A DNA stretch of 23,389 nucleotides from a virus: positions 1 to 23,389 of IMG/VR virus record IMGVR_UViG_3300032323_002156. One strand, written 5' to 3'. The notes under the pieces are model-generated. The model had not been told where the DNA came from, did no database searches, and saw only the letters and a list, made by a program, of their open reading frames with translations. Of this stretch, positions 1 to 6,110 are shown one piece after another. The stretch's first letter is position 1. Each line of letters begins with the position of its first letter. The position numbers were made by a program, and so were the translations under genes.

Positions 1-1257
1 AAATATGCGAGGAATATTAATACCAACGGCAGCCACTCCGTATGTTGCCACAATGATTTTGTCATTGACATCAGCCACTTCATCATATTCTTCCTTTCGA
101 TCTTTGGCCTTGGTTGCACCCGATACAAACACTGCACGGTCGCCCAGTCGTTTTACAAGCTCTTGTCCGGCTGCCACACGATCTACCAGCACCAAAGTAT
201 TGCCTGTTTCATTTACTCGAGCAATCACACTGGCCATCGCATCCAAACGACCACTCTCTTCCAACAAGTATTTCAGTTCACTTTGATAGTTGCTGTACTC
301 CACATGATCCTGTAGTTGCACAATGTTGACATGACAGTTGCTCAAGTGTCCCATTTCCTGTAGTTCGCTGGCTGCCAATCTTGAAATTACCGGACCAATA
401 CTGACATGCAGACTTTGAAACTCAAACTGTTCTTTAGGTACAGTGCCTGTCAACCCCCAGCGTATGGGAATACGACTCATTACACCTGTAAGCAAAGTTT
501 TCAATGCATCTGCTTTGGCCATGTGTACTTCGTCGACCATGACACATACTACATCTTCTAAAAACTCTGTGATGGTGCAATCTTCTGCAGCTGATCCTGA
601 CTTGGTATTCTTAAGTAACACGTTTAGACTTTGCCAAGTACAAATTGTATGTGTTCGACCCCACTCTTTCCTGTCGCCAAAGTACACACCCACATCCAGC
701 CCCATGTTGCGATAGTCATCTTCTGTTTGTGTCACTAGACTTTTGTTGGGCACAATCACAACAGTACGACCATAGGGCTCACAACGCTGGCTCAGTGCCG
801 CTGTCATGATTGTTTTGCCTGCACCTGTGGCAATCTCTTGCAAGCATTGTGGATTTTTTAAAAAGTTGTTGACAATGGCACACTGATAGTCGCGCATCAT
901 TATAGGTTGTCCAGCGGCTGGATGCCCTTTGGGCCACAACACATGAGCAAAACTATCTTCGGCCACAGGTTCAAAGTCGAACACAGTCCGATACTCACGC
1001 TGATCGTCTAGTTCGATATCGTAGTTGTATTCTTCTAAGATGGGAATAATCTCTGGCAACAAGTTTACATAGGTGCTGCCGCCCAATTGAAAGTAGCTGA
1101 CTTTGCCATCCCAGCGACCCAAACGCACTGCTGGAAGATATCTAGCATACGGAACATCGTATTTGAATTTGTTTACCAAGGCTTTGCGTACATCAAGCTC
1201 AAGCCCTTCTATCTTGATGTTTACTTCATCTTTAATGGTAATTATTGCTGTTCTCAT
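1..1257 (-). CDS. uvsW: UvsW-like DNA/RNA helicase (3' end outside window)
   Basis: The frame opens at an ATG at 1257 and stays open for 419 codons to the window edge, so the C-terminus is missing. It is a superfamily 2 helicase. An N-terminal region with an RWDGK-containing stretch (about residues 25-60) resembles the substrate-binding domain of T4 UvsW. It is followed by Walker A ATGAGKT (143-149), a DEVH box (242-245), motif III-like LTGTVP (269-274) and a motif V/VI region near VGINIP (411-416). UvsW of T4-like phages unwinds branched DNA and R-loops and helps shift replication from origin-dependent to recombination-dependent initiation. Its start overlaps the stop of the upstream 290-aa gene (ATGA), so the two are probably co-translated from the promoter at 2133-2161. 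Its company with gp32, UvsX and UvsY in this window supports the call. Confidence 0.93.
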   Translation of the reverse strand, partial: MRTAIITIKDEVNIKIEGLELDVRKALVNKFKYDVPYARYLPAVRLGRWDGKVSYFQLGGSTYVNLLPEIIPILEEYNYDIELDDQREYRTVFDFEPVAEDSFAHVLWPKGHPAAGQPIMMRDYQCAIVNNFLKNPQCLQEIATGAGKTIMTAALSQRCEPYGRTVVIVPNKSLVTQTEDDYRNMGLDVGVYFGDRKEWGRTHTICTWQSLNVLLKNTKSGSAAEDCTITEFLEDVVCVMVDEVHMAKADALKTLLTGVMSRIPIRWGLTGTVPKEQFEFQSLHVSIGPVISRLAASELQEMGHLSNCHVNIVQLQDHVEYSNYQSELKYLLEESGRLDAMASVIARVNETGNTLVLVDRVAAGQELVKRLGDRAVFVSGATKAKDRKEEYDEVADVNDKIIVATYGVAAVGINIPRIF

Positions 1258-2126
1258 TGTATATACACTTGGTTAATATGCTGTCGTTGTTGTATTTCTG
1301 TTAATAATTGTTCTCGGGGCATGGTCTCTATCAACTGAGCCACCGGGAAACGCAATGGCAACAGTCTCGGATCACTGAATTTATCGTACCCGCGACTTTT
1401 AAAAAAATCTTGATGTGTGTTATAATATTCTTGCATGAGTTGTAATTTGGTATGTATTTCTTCTGATGTATTGTCCCAAAATTTAACCACAAAGTCGGCA
1501 CTGTAAAAATCATAAGGTTTGAACATGTCGTCACTGATGTAGGTATCTCGATCCTGAGCAAGGTCCTCTAATGTTTTACCTATCTCACAATAGTTAAGAT
1601 ACACAGTGCCAAAAAAAGTACTCATGGTTCCGTATTTTAACATGTGTTCCTGGGGAATGTGTAGAGTCTTTGGCATGCCATACCATGTGCATACAAATCT
1701 TGGTCTAATCCCTCGAACAACTGACTCACATCTATGAACTGCTAGATTGAGATTGGCCAGGGCCTGCCTAACTTCGTATGGTGCTTGATTCCAAAATTCA
1801 GTGCTCTGCTGATCCAGTTGTCCGTGATATCGTTCAAAAATATTGTGTAGATAATTCAAACAATCTTGATCCTGATAATCAGTAAATGGTCGATCAATGA
1901 TTAACTGATAGGTATTGATAGTGGTAATGCATTGTTGAATATAATGTTCTGCTCGCTTGATTTCTTTCTTGTGGCTGTGGAATCCATAAAATCTATCTGG
2001 ATGATCCAAAGGATAATTGCCGCGACTGTGCATGCGCTCAACCCAAAGTTGGGCAAGTGGCGAATCAATTAACTGGAATTCAAGAGTCAACTTGTCGTTG
2101 CCAACAAGATCAATAAACAAGGACAT
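1254..2126 (-). CDS. Hypothetical phage protein, 290 aa, upstream of uvsW
   Basis: I do not recognise the family. The protein is 290 aa, soluble in appearance (no signal peptide or membrane segment), rich in His, Gln, Tyr and Trp, and mostly helical in pattern. The middle part has a short cluster around residues 150-165 with VCTWYGMP. No nucleotide-binding or catalytic motif is evident. It is the first gene of a two-gene unit with uvsW, sharing the ATGA overlap, and lies directly behind a terminator and a strong sigma70-like promoter. The predicted transcription start almost coincides with its ATG and no Shine-Dalgarno sequence is visible. Co-transcription with uvsW hints at a role in DNA metabolism or its timing, but this is inference from position only. 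Confidence 0.8.
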   Translation of the reverse strand: MSLFIDLVGNDKLTLEFQLIDSPLAQLWVERMHSRGNYPLDHPDRFYGFHSHKKEIKRAEHYIQQCITTINTYQLIIDRPFTDYQDQDCLNYLHNIFERYHGQLDQQSTEFWNQAPYEVRQALANLNLAVHRCESVVRGIRPRFVCTWYGMPKTLHIPQEHMLKYGTMSTFFGTVYLNYCEIGKTLEDLAQDRDTYISDDMFKPYDFYSADFVVKFWDNTSEEIHTKLQLMQEYYNTHQDFFKSRGYDKFSDPRLLPLRFPVAQLIETMPREQLLTEIQQRQHINQVYIQ

Positions 2127-2132
2127 ATGGAT

Positions 2133-2161
2133 ATTATATACTTAGCAGATGCAAAAGTCAA
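2133..2161 (-). promoter_or_regulatory. Sigma70-like promoter for the 290-aa gene and uvsW
   Basis: On the minus strand, TTGACT (2156-2161) and TATAAT (2133-2138) are separated by 17 bp, close to the bacterial consensus. The -35 element overlaps the U-tract of the preceding terminator. Usual spacing would place the transcription start at about 2126, the first base of the ATG, so the message may be leaderless. Confidence 0.72.
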
Positions 2162-2191
2162 AAAACCCGGCGCCGTTTTAAGGGCACCGGG
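2160..2191 (-). terminator. Rho-independent terminator after the AAA+ ATPase / mini-ORF unit
   Basis: On the minus strand there is a 9-bp GC-rich stem (arms 2183-2191 and 2166-2174) with an 8-nt loop, followed by six U residues (2165-2160). One pair is G-U only when read as minus-strand RNA; the plus-strand RNA would have an A-C mismatch. This fixes the direction. Confidence 0.88.
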
Positions 2192-2235
2192 TGTAAATTG
2201 GGCAATATCTCTACTGCCCAGGAGCTAACCGTTTA

Positions 2236-2328
2236 TCAATCCCCTGCTAACAAAATCATTATGCCCAATATTACGGCCCATCCTGGGTGCCCTACTATGA
2301 TTAATAGTACAACACCCAACCAAGCCAT
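2236..2328 (-). CDS. 30-aa single-pass hydrophobic mini-protein
   Basis: A 30-codon ORF starts one base after the stop codon of the AAA+ ATPase (TAA-C-ATG) and ends at a TGA at 2236. The peptide begins MAWLGVVLLIIVG, has a short HPGW turn at about residues 14-17, continues AVILGIMILLAG and ends with Asp. It is therefore one long hydrophobic segment, or two very short ones around the turn. It sits inside the transcript, before the terminator at 2160-2191. There is no strong Shine-Dalgarno of its own (AAGG lies about 13 nt upstream), so translation would rely on coupling to the ATPase. Tiny membrane proteins are common in phages (lysis, superinfection and stress roles), but I cannot assign a function. 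The clean hydrophobic content and tight junction argue for a real gene; the small size leaves doubt. Confidence 0.5.
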   Translation of the reverse strand: MAWLGVVLLIIVGHPGWAVILGIMILLAGD

Positions 2329-2329
2329 G

Positions 2330-3361
2330 TTAGGCACTGACCTTCATACAAGTTACCTTGGCCATGTCCTTCCAACGCAGAGCAAAGCTTTTACGCAACT
2401 GTGCTACCTTGATTGCCATACGCAAACTTACTTCACGTAGCGAGTTCTTGTGTTCTTCCATGAACTCAATTACTTCGGTTTCTGCTTCTTTGTCCAAATC
2501 CATGTTTTCAAACAATGCACCATCTGCGGCAATTTGTTTGATACGCAAGATCTTGTCACGCATGGTATCCAAGGTCAAGTCCAAATAGTGACAGCGACTC
2601 TGTAATGCGTCCAAGTGATCCTTGAGCTTTTGGCTCTTCATTTTGTCAAACTTCAAGTTTGTAATAAAGATGATACTACCGTTGAAGTTGAAACTGTCAG
2701 GAATGCCCTCGCGACGCAACGAACTTGATTCCGACAACCATGAAATCTTACGCTTTGAACCAGAGTCCAGGGCGCCCTTGAGCAAGTTGAGAGCCACATC
2801 ATCCACCAAAATTGAGTCACAGTCATCAAACACCAACATACAGTTCTTGTCTGAATACTTGTACAGGGTTTGATACAAGCCGATTGGAGTGGCTGAGCCT
2901 TTGACGACTTCTGCTCTCAAACGCTTGCCTGACAATTTGTCAAACAAGCAGGCCTGTTCTACAATCTTTTCTACACCGTAGCTCTTGCCCACACCCGGAG
3001 GTCCCGACACAATCATGGCACGGATATCACCTGTGGTTGCTGCTTTGGTCATTTCATCCAAGATCTGAAAACGATTACGAATACGCTCAATGGCCTGTTC
3101 GTCAGTTTCATGTGCAACTTCCACATGAGGTTCCGGTGCAGAATCTGTGGCCATGATTGGTGTGCCGGCAACAAATTCAATGTCTTCAATACTATCTACT
3201 TTAATACGCACCTCGTCAAACTCTGGCCCAAAATAGCCATCTGATTTTACTGTGACAAAGTTGCCCTTTGCGCCAGTTTGGAAACCTTTGACCAATGCAA
3301 AACTTACATTGGCCACGGGCTTGTTTCTGTAACTACCGTTTTTGATTGTGACTGTTGTCAT
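2330..3361 (-). CDS. AAA+ ATPase, 343 aa
   Basis: I chose the ATG at 3361. It has a strong AGGAG (3370-3374) in front and a near-consensus promoter 34 bases upstream, although the frame is open to an ATG at 3535. The N-terminal 70 residues are beta-rich, possibly a small barrel or OB-like adaptor. The AAA+ core follows: Walker A GPPGVGKS (120-127), Walker B LVFDDCD (176-182) and a sensor-1-like IFITN (231-235). The C-terminal part is helical. Such ATPases remodel or load protein-DNA complexes. In T4 the AAA+ clamp-loader subunit is gp44, but the fused N-terminal domain and overall look differ, so I do not call it gp44. It is expressed from its own promoter with the membrane mini-ORF downstream and ends at the terminator 2160-2191. 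Confidence 0.88.
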   Translation of the reverse strand: MTTVTIKNGSYRNKPVANVSFALVKGFQTGAKGNFVTVKSDGYFGPEFDEVRIKVDSIEDIEFVAGTPIMATDSAPEPHVEVAHETDEQAIERIRNRFQILDEMTKAATTGDIRAMIVSGPPGVGKSYGVEKIVEQACLFDKLSGKRLRAEVVKGSATPIGLYQTLYKYSDKNCMLVFDDCDSILVDDVALNLLKGALDSGSKRKISWLSESSSLRREGIPDSFNFNGSIIFITNLKFDKMKSQKLKDHLDALQSRCHYLDLTLDTMRDKILRIKQIAADGALFENMDLDKEAETEVIEFMEEHKNSLREVSLRMAIKVAQLRKSFALRWKDMAKVTCMKVSA

Positions 3362-3394
3362 CTGTTTAGCTCCTACTTTAGTTAATATACTAGT

Positions 3395-3423
3395 ATTGTA
3401 ACGTGGATGCCGTTTCTGGTCAA
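3395..3423 (-). promoter_or_regulatory. Sigma70-like promoter for the AAA+ ATPase
   Basis: On the minus strand, TTGACC (3418-3423) and TACAAT (3395-3400) are separated by 17 bp. The predicted start near 3388 leaves a leader of about 27 nt that carries AGGAG. The -35 element lies inside the inverted repeat TGGTcaACCA (3417-3426), which recurs exactly at the next promoter upstream. Confidence 0.75.
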
Positions 3424-3509
3424 CCAGAGTTATCCACAGATCACGGCGTAATTTATAACCACGTAAGTGCTTGATTTTCAAGCGTTTTTTATATGTTCTT
3501 TTGTTGCTT

Positions 3510-3845
3510 TTACGCAACACCGTAATACGTCGCATCTAATTCTGCCATGATTTCTGCTTGCTCACGCTCGCGTTCCTGGGCCAACCAACAAGCGTGTTGG
3601 GCTAATTCTGCATCGGGTTCTTCAATGATCCAACCCTGTTCACGCAACTGCTCACGACCTTCAAAGGTTTGTTTGAGCTGATCCATTTGATCATGTAGTA
3701 GGTTAATCTGGGTCACAAGAAATTCTTTACTGTCCCATTGTTCTACACTGGCGCCACGTGGACGAAATCCATTCAAGTCCTTGTGAAAATCACTGTAGTA
3801 GCCTTGCAATTCTTCCACTGAAAAATCCCTAAATTCACGTGCCAT
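3510..3845 (-). CDS. Small charged helical protein, 111 aa, unknown
   Basis: I chose the ATG at 3845 (MAREFRDFS), which has GGAG about 7 nt upstream. An in-frame TTG at 3857 would include the ribosome-binding site itself and is less likely. The protein is strongly charged, rich in Glu, Gln and Arg, and predicted mostly helical. One stretch around residues 50-65 has a coiled-coil-like pattern of leucine, glutamine and methionine, and the C-terminal third is Gln/Glu-rich. There is no signal peptide, membrane segment or recognised motif. It is transcribed from the promoter at 3876-3905 and lies before the AAA+ ATPase, with a 148-bp gap holding the second promoter. It may be a partner of the ATPase, but only proximity suggests that. 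Confidence 0.78.
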   Translation of the reverse strand: MAREFRDFSVEELQGYYSDFHKDLNGFRPRGASVEQWDSKEFLVTQINLLHDQMDQLKQTFEGREQLREQGWIIEEPDAELAQHACWLAQEREREQAEIMAELDATYYGVA

Positions 3846-3875
3846 TGTTAGCTCCAAAATTTAATTTATAACAAT

Positions 3876-3905
3876 ATTATAGCAAATTTAGATGTTTTTG
3901 GTCAA
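3876..3905 (-). promoter_or_regulatory. Sigma70-like promoter for the 111-aa gene
   Basis: On the minus strand, TTGACC (3900-3905) and TATAAT (3876-3881) are separated by 18 bp, with TGC just before the -10 (extended -10). It begins 4 bp past the U-tract of the terminator at 3910-3937. The -35 lies in the same 10-bp inverted repeat (TGGTcaACCA, 3899-3908) as the promoter at 3395-3423. Confidence 0.8.
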
Positions 3906-3909
3906 CCAT

Positions 3910-3937
3910 AAAAAAACCCTTGTAAAAACAAGGGTTT
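3910..3937 (-). terminator. Rho-independent terminator after the 179-aa gene
   Basis: On the minus strand a 10-bp stem (arms 3928-3937 and 3914-3923) closes a 4-nt loop, and the A/T end of the stem runs into a U-tract down to 3910. It lies 21 bp behind the stop codon of the 179-aa gene. Confidence 0.88.
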
Positions 3938-3958
3938 GTGGTGTGTTATTTTATAGTA

Positions 3959-4498
3959 TTATGATGCCAATGGCACGGTGTCGTTGAAATTTGGAACCAG
4001 CACATCAAATTCCACAGTTTCGTTGGCATTTATTTGTACTTCCCCGGGTCCACTGATCATGATTGGACCCTTGTTGTATTCAATGTTGTAGCGTTCAATC
4101 AAAGCAACTCCGTTCCATAAAGGTTGCGTTTCGATGTTAGTTACTTTAAAATTGTCAGCAGTACCTGCGGTTGTAACCCAAACTGGATTCTCTTCTGTGC
4201 CGGTATTGATCGTTGCATAATTGTAATTTGTTGTAATATCTTCAATTTGCACTTCGCCACCAGTGACTGACATAGAAAATGGTATGGTACTATTTTGTGT
4301 GTTCAGGGTTGCTACTGGAACATCAATGTCAACTGTTATGTTTGTTGTAGTGTAAGAACCTCCGCCGGTAATAATTGGGCCAGTTTCTGGCAATGTTCCG
4401 GTGTAAATTGTTGCATTTCCAAGTGTAATTTCTACCGCGTTAGTGCTGTTGAAATTGTTTTTTACTTGAAACGATATGTTCATTTGTTTTGTTGCCAT
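3959..4498 (-). CDS. Beta-rich, possibly structural phage protein, 179 aa
   Basis: The 179-aa protein is rich in Thr, Asn, Val, Ile and Gly, almost free of Cys, and shows alternating beta-strand patterns with glycine turns (for example around ITGGGSYTTT near residues 43-52). This looks like an immunoglobulin-like or fibre/capsid-decoration beta-sandwich. No enzyme motif or signal peptide is present. The ATG at 4498 is preceded by AGGAG at good spacing. A T4-late-like box GATAAATA lies just upstream and a terminator directly downstream, so it is probably a single-gene late transcript, which fits a virion protein. Tail fibre, head decoration or receptor-related roles are all possible. The family is not recognised, and the structural role is inferred from composition and promoter type. 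Confidence 0.8.
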   Translation of the reverse strand: MATKQMNISFQVKNNFNSTNAVEITLGNATIYTGTLPETGPIITGGGSYTTTNITVDIDVPVATLNTQNSTIPFSMSVTGGEVQIEDITTNYNYATINTGTEENPVWVTTAGTADNFKVTNIETQPLWNGVALIERYNIEYNKGPIMISGPGEVQINANETVEFDVLVPNFNDTVPLAS

Positions 4499-4517
4499 AA
4501 TGATATTCTCCTGCTTT

Positions 4518-4525
4518 TATTTATC
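4518..4525 (-). promoter_or_regulatory. T4-late-like promoter box (GATAAATA) for the 179-aa gene
   Basis: The minus-strand GATAAATA matches 7 of 8 bases of the T4 late promoter TATAAATA. It overlaps the TGA stop of the upstream glycosyltransferase gene. A start about 6 nt downstream would give a short leader with an AGGAG ribosome-binding site, as expected of a working late promoter. Confidence 0.5.
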
Positions 4526-5303
4526 ATTTCCAATGTTGTTTTACAACTATATCAGTAACTTCTGCTGGTTTAGGCTTTCCATGAAAAACCAGTATAGATG
4601 TGTTGTTGCCAAACTGGGTTCCAGCATTGGGTACATGCCAAACTCTGCGTTTAAAATCATATCCTCCATCCAAGCACTGCCAGCGCCAGCTTTGCACCCA
4701 ATCTTCTGCAAAATATCTACGTTGTTGCTGAGGTATTATTGCTGAAAGATAATCTTGATCTCCAGGGTATCTGCGTATATTTTGCTCTATGGTATTTTGC
4801 GTAAACTCCTGCCAGATCCAATCAAATTGTTCAGTGTCCCAAAACATTACACTGGAGTTTATACCTTGGTGTGTCGGACGCCATAAATGTTTGAAATCTT
4901 TTATGGCCCAGAAATGCCGTTGATTTAATTGTGGCAACCAATCAATATTTTTTACAATCACAGTGTCTAGGTCAAAATACAACAACGGACCTCGATGATA
5001 CTGCTTGTTGAACAATTGCATTTTATACCACCAGGATTTTTTAGGACCTTGGATCCCCCAGTCAATCAAAGAATGTTTGATATATGGTGCTGGCACTGTT
5101 CTAGATTCTTCTGTGTACACATGTAAATTCACCGGACGTGATAAATTTCTTGTCAGCATGTTATACAACACATCTACATAGTGCCAGCTATATCCATCGC
5201 TGTGAATTAAACAGGCACAGTCCACTGGTTGTCCGGACATTTGCAGAAGTGCCTCGGCTTTGAGCTCGCGTTTTTGTTCTTTGGTAAAAGGTGAGTTGGC
5301 CAC
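4524..5303 (-). CDS. GT-A-fold glycosyltransferase (GT8-like), 259 aa
   Basis: This is a probable retaining sugar transferase using a nucleotide-sugar donor. It has an early segment where donor binding would lie (about residues 32-64), a metal-binding DxD motif in YFDLDTVIV (DLD at 111-113), and a C-terminal HGKPKP (about 241-246) like the metal-ligand HGxxKP of GT8 enzymes. No membrane segment is seen, so it is cytoplasmic. The annotated start is a GTG at 5303 without a Shine-Dalgarno. An ATG 21 codons in (5240) is an alternative that would trim a charged leader and keep all motifs. It is divergent from the nucleotidyltransferase-cupin gene at 5346, across a 42-bp AT-rich gap. Acceptor and donor are not predictable. 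Confidence 0.82.
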   Translation of the reverse strand: MANSPFTKEQKRELKAEALLQMSGQPVDCACLIHSDGYSWHYVDVLYNMLTRNLSRPVNLHVYTEESRTVPAPYIKHSLIDWGIQGPKKSWWYKMQLFNKQYHRGPLLYFDLDTVIVKNIDWLPQLNQRHFWAIKDFKHLWRPTHQGINSSVMFWDTEQFDWIWQEFTQNTIEQNIRRYPGDQDYLSAIIPQQQRRYFAEDWVQSWRWQCLDGGYDFKRRVWHVPNAGTQFGNNTSILVFHGKPKPAEVTDIVVKQHWK

Positions 5304-5309
5304 AGTGGT

Positions 5310-5317
5310 TATTTAGC
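5310..5317 (-). promoter_or_regulatory. Late-like box (GCTAAATA) six bases before the GTG at 5303
   Basis: Minus-strand GCTAAATA matches the TAAATA core of the T4 late promoter. It stands 6 nt from the GTG, and no Shine-Dalgarno is present. If used, transcription would begin at about the start codon. It is weak alone, but the same arrangement recurs at 5333-5340 and 14598-14605. Confidence 0.35.
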
Positions 5318-5332
5318 GGCATTATATACCTA

Positions 5333-5340
5333 GATAAATA
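5333..5340 (+). promoter_or_regulatory. Late-like box (GATAAATA) five bases before the ATG at 5346
   Basis: Plus-strand GATAAATA is identical to the box of the 179-aa gene but ends only 5 nt before the ATG. There is no Shine-Dalgarno between them. It would drive the plus-strand block 5346-8839 with little or no leader. Confidence 0.42.
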
Positions 5341-5345
5341 TCGTT

Positions 5346-6110
5346 ATGAAGCAAATTGTATTAGTAACTGGTGGATTTGATCCACTGCACAGCGGACACA
5401 TTGCCTATTTCTCTGAAGCCAAAAAGCTAGGCGATATTTTGATAGTAGGTGTAAACTCTGACGACTGGTTGACCCGTAAAAAAGGTGCGCCATTTATGCC
5501 GCTGTCGGAACGTGTCAACATTGTTCGCAATCTCAAAATGGTAGACTACGTAATAGACTTTCCTGATGACGATGGCAGTGCCAAGAAAGCTATTCAAATG
5601 GTGCGTCAGAGTTATCCAACAGATCAAATTATCTTTGCCAACGGTGGTGATAGAACCAACGATAACATTCCAGAAATGGATGTTGCTGATGCCAAGACCA
5701 AGTTTGTGTTCGGTGTTGGCGGATTTAACAAAGCCAACTCAAGTTCCTGGATTTTACAAGAATGGAAAGCACCCAAAACCGAAAGATCCTGGGGATATTA
5801 TCGTGTGTTACACGAAGTTTCAGGAATGAAAGTAAAAGAACTCACTGTGAATCCCGGAGCAAGTTTAAGTATGCAACGTCACTGGAAACGTGCAGAATAT
5901 TGGATTATATCAGAGGGCCAGTGTGTACTTAAAAGTCAGTTAGATGGAGGGTATCAATTGCCTTCAAAAACTCTTTCCGTTCACCAAGGACACATAATTC
6001 ATGTTGCCGAATGGCATCAATTAACTAACCCATTTGATGTTCCATGTAAGTTGGTAGAAGTGCAGTTTGGTAATCAATGTATTGAGGAAGACATCGAGAG
6101 ACGACCATGA
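5346..6110 (+). CDS. Nucleotidyltransferase-cupin fusion (TagD/RfaE-like + ManC-type cupin), 254 aa
   Basis: This appears to be a two-domain sugar-nucleotide or alcohol-phosphate enzyme. The N-terminal half (about 1-125) is a cytidylyltransferase-type nucleotidyltransferase, with GGFDPLHSGH carrying the HxGH catalytic motif (HSGH, 15-18) and a later SERV segment typical of the fold. The C-terminal half (about 140-245) is a cupin like the C-terminal isomerase domain of mannose-6-phosphate isomerase/GDP-mannose pyrophosphorylase: RSWGYYRVL, then VNPGASLSMQRH and RAEYW. The likely chemistry is activation of a phosphorylated sugar or polyol plus an isomerase or epimerase step, but the substrate is not readable. 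The final ISSTR-like motif of cytidylyltransferases is altered (KANSSSW). It begins a four-gene plus-strand block and overlaps the next gene by ATGA. Confidence 0.85.
   Translation: MKQIVLVTGGFDPLHSGHIAYFSEAKKLGDILIVGVNSDDWLTRKKGAPFMPLSERVNIVRNLKMVDYVIDFPDDDGSAKKAIQMVRQSYPTDQIIFANGGDRTNDNIPEMDVADAKTKFVFGVGGFNKANSSSWILQEWKAPKTERSWGYYRVLHEVSGMKVKELTVNPGASLSMQRHWKRAEYWIISEGQCVLKSQLDGGYQLPSKTLSVHQGHIIHVAEWHQLTNPFDVPCKLVEVQFGNQCIEEDIERRP

Noticed and set aside
5-1338. Plus-strand open frames across 5-1338
   Set aside because: They lie opposite the continuous helicase frame with its intact motifs and have no recognisable product or ribosome-binding site.
2199-2219. Small hairpin (5-bp GGGCA/TGCCC) upstream of the terminator
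   Set aside because: It has a 5-bp stem, a 10-nt loop and no U-tract; too weak to call.
2198-2440. Plus-strand 80-codon frame
   Set aside because: It runs antisense across the terminator region, the mini-ORF and the end of the ATPase gene, and its composition is not protein-like.
2330-3361. Clamp loader subunit gp44
   Set aside because: It has the AAA+ motifs, but a separate beta-rich N-terminal domain and no neighbouring gp62, gp45 or polymerase; left as an unassigned AAA+ ATPase.
3467-3490. Plus-strand hairpin GCTTGA/TCAAGC followed by T6, terminator-like
   Set aside because: The stem is only 6 bp and AT-containing, and no plus-strand gene lies upstream for it to end; likely chance.
3362-3535. 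Longer ATPase start at 3535
   Set aside because: The promoter (TTGACC-N17-TACAAT) and the AGGAG both lie inside this extension and point to the ATG at 3361. The long form is kept only as a low-interest finding.
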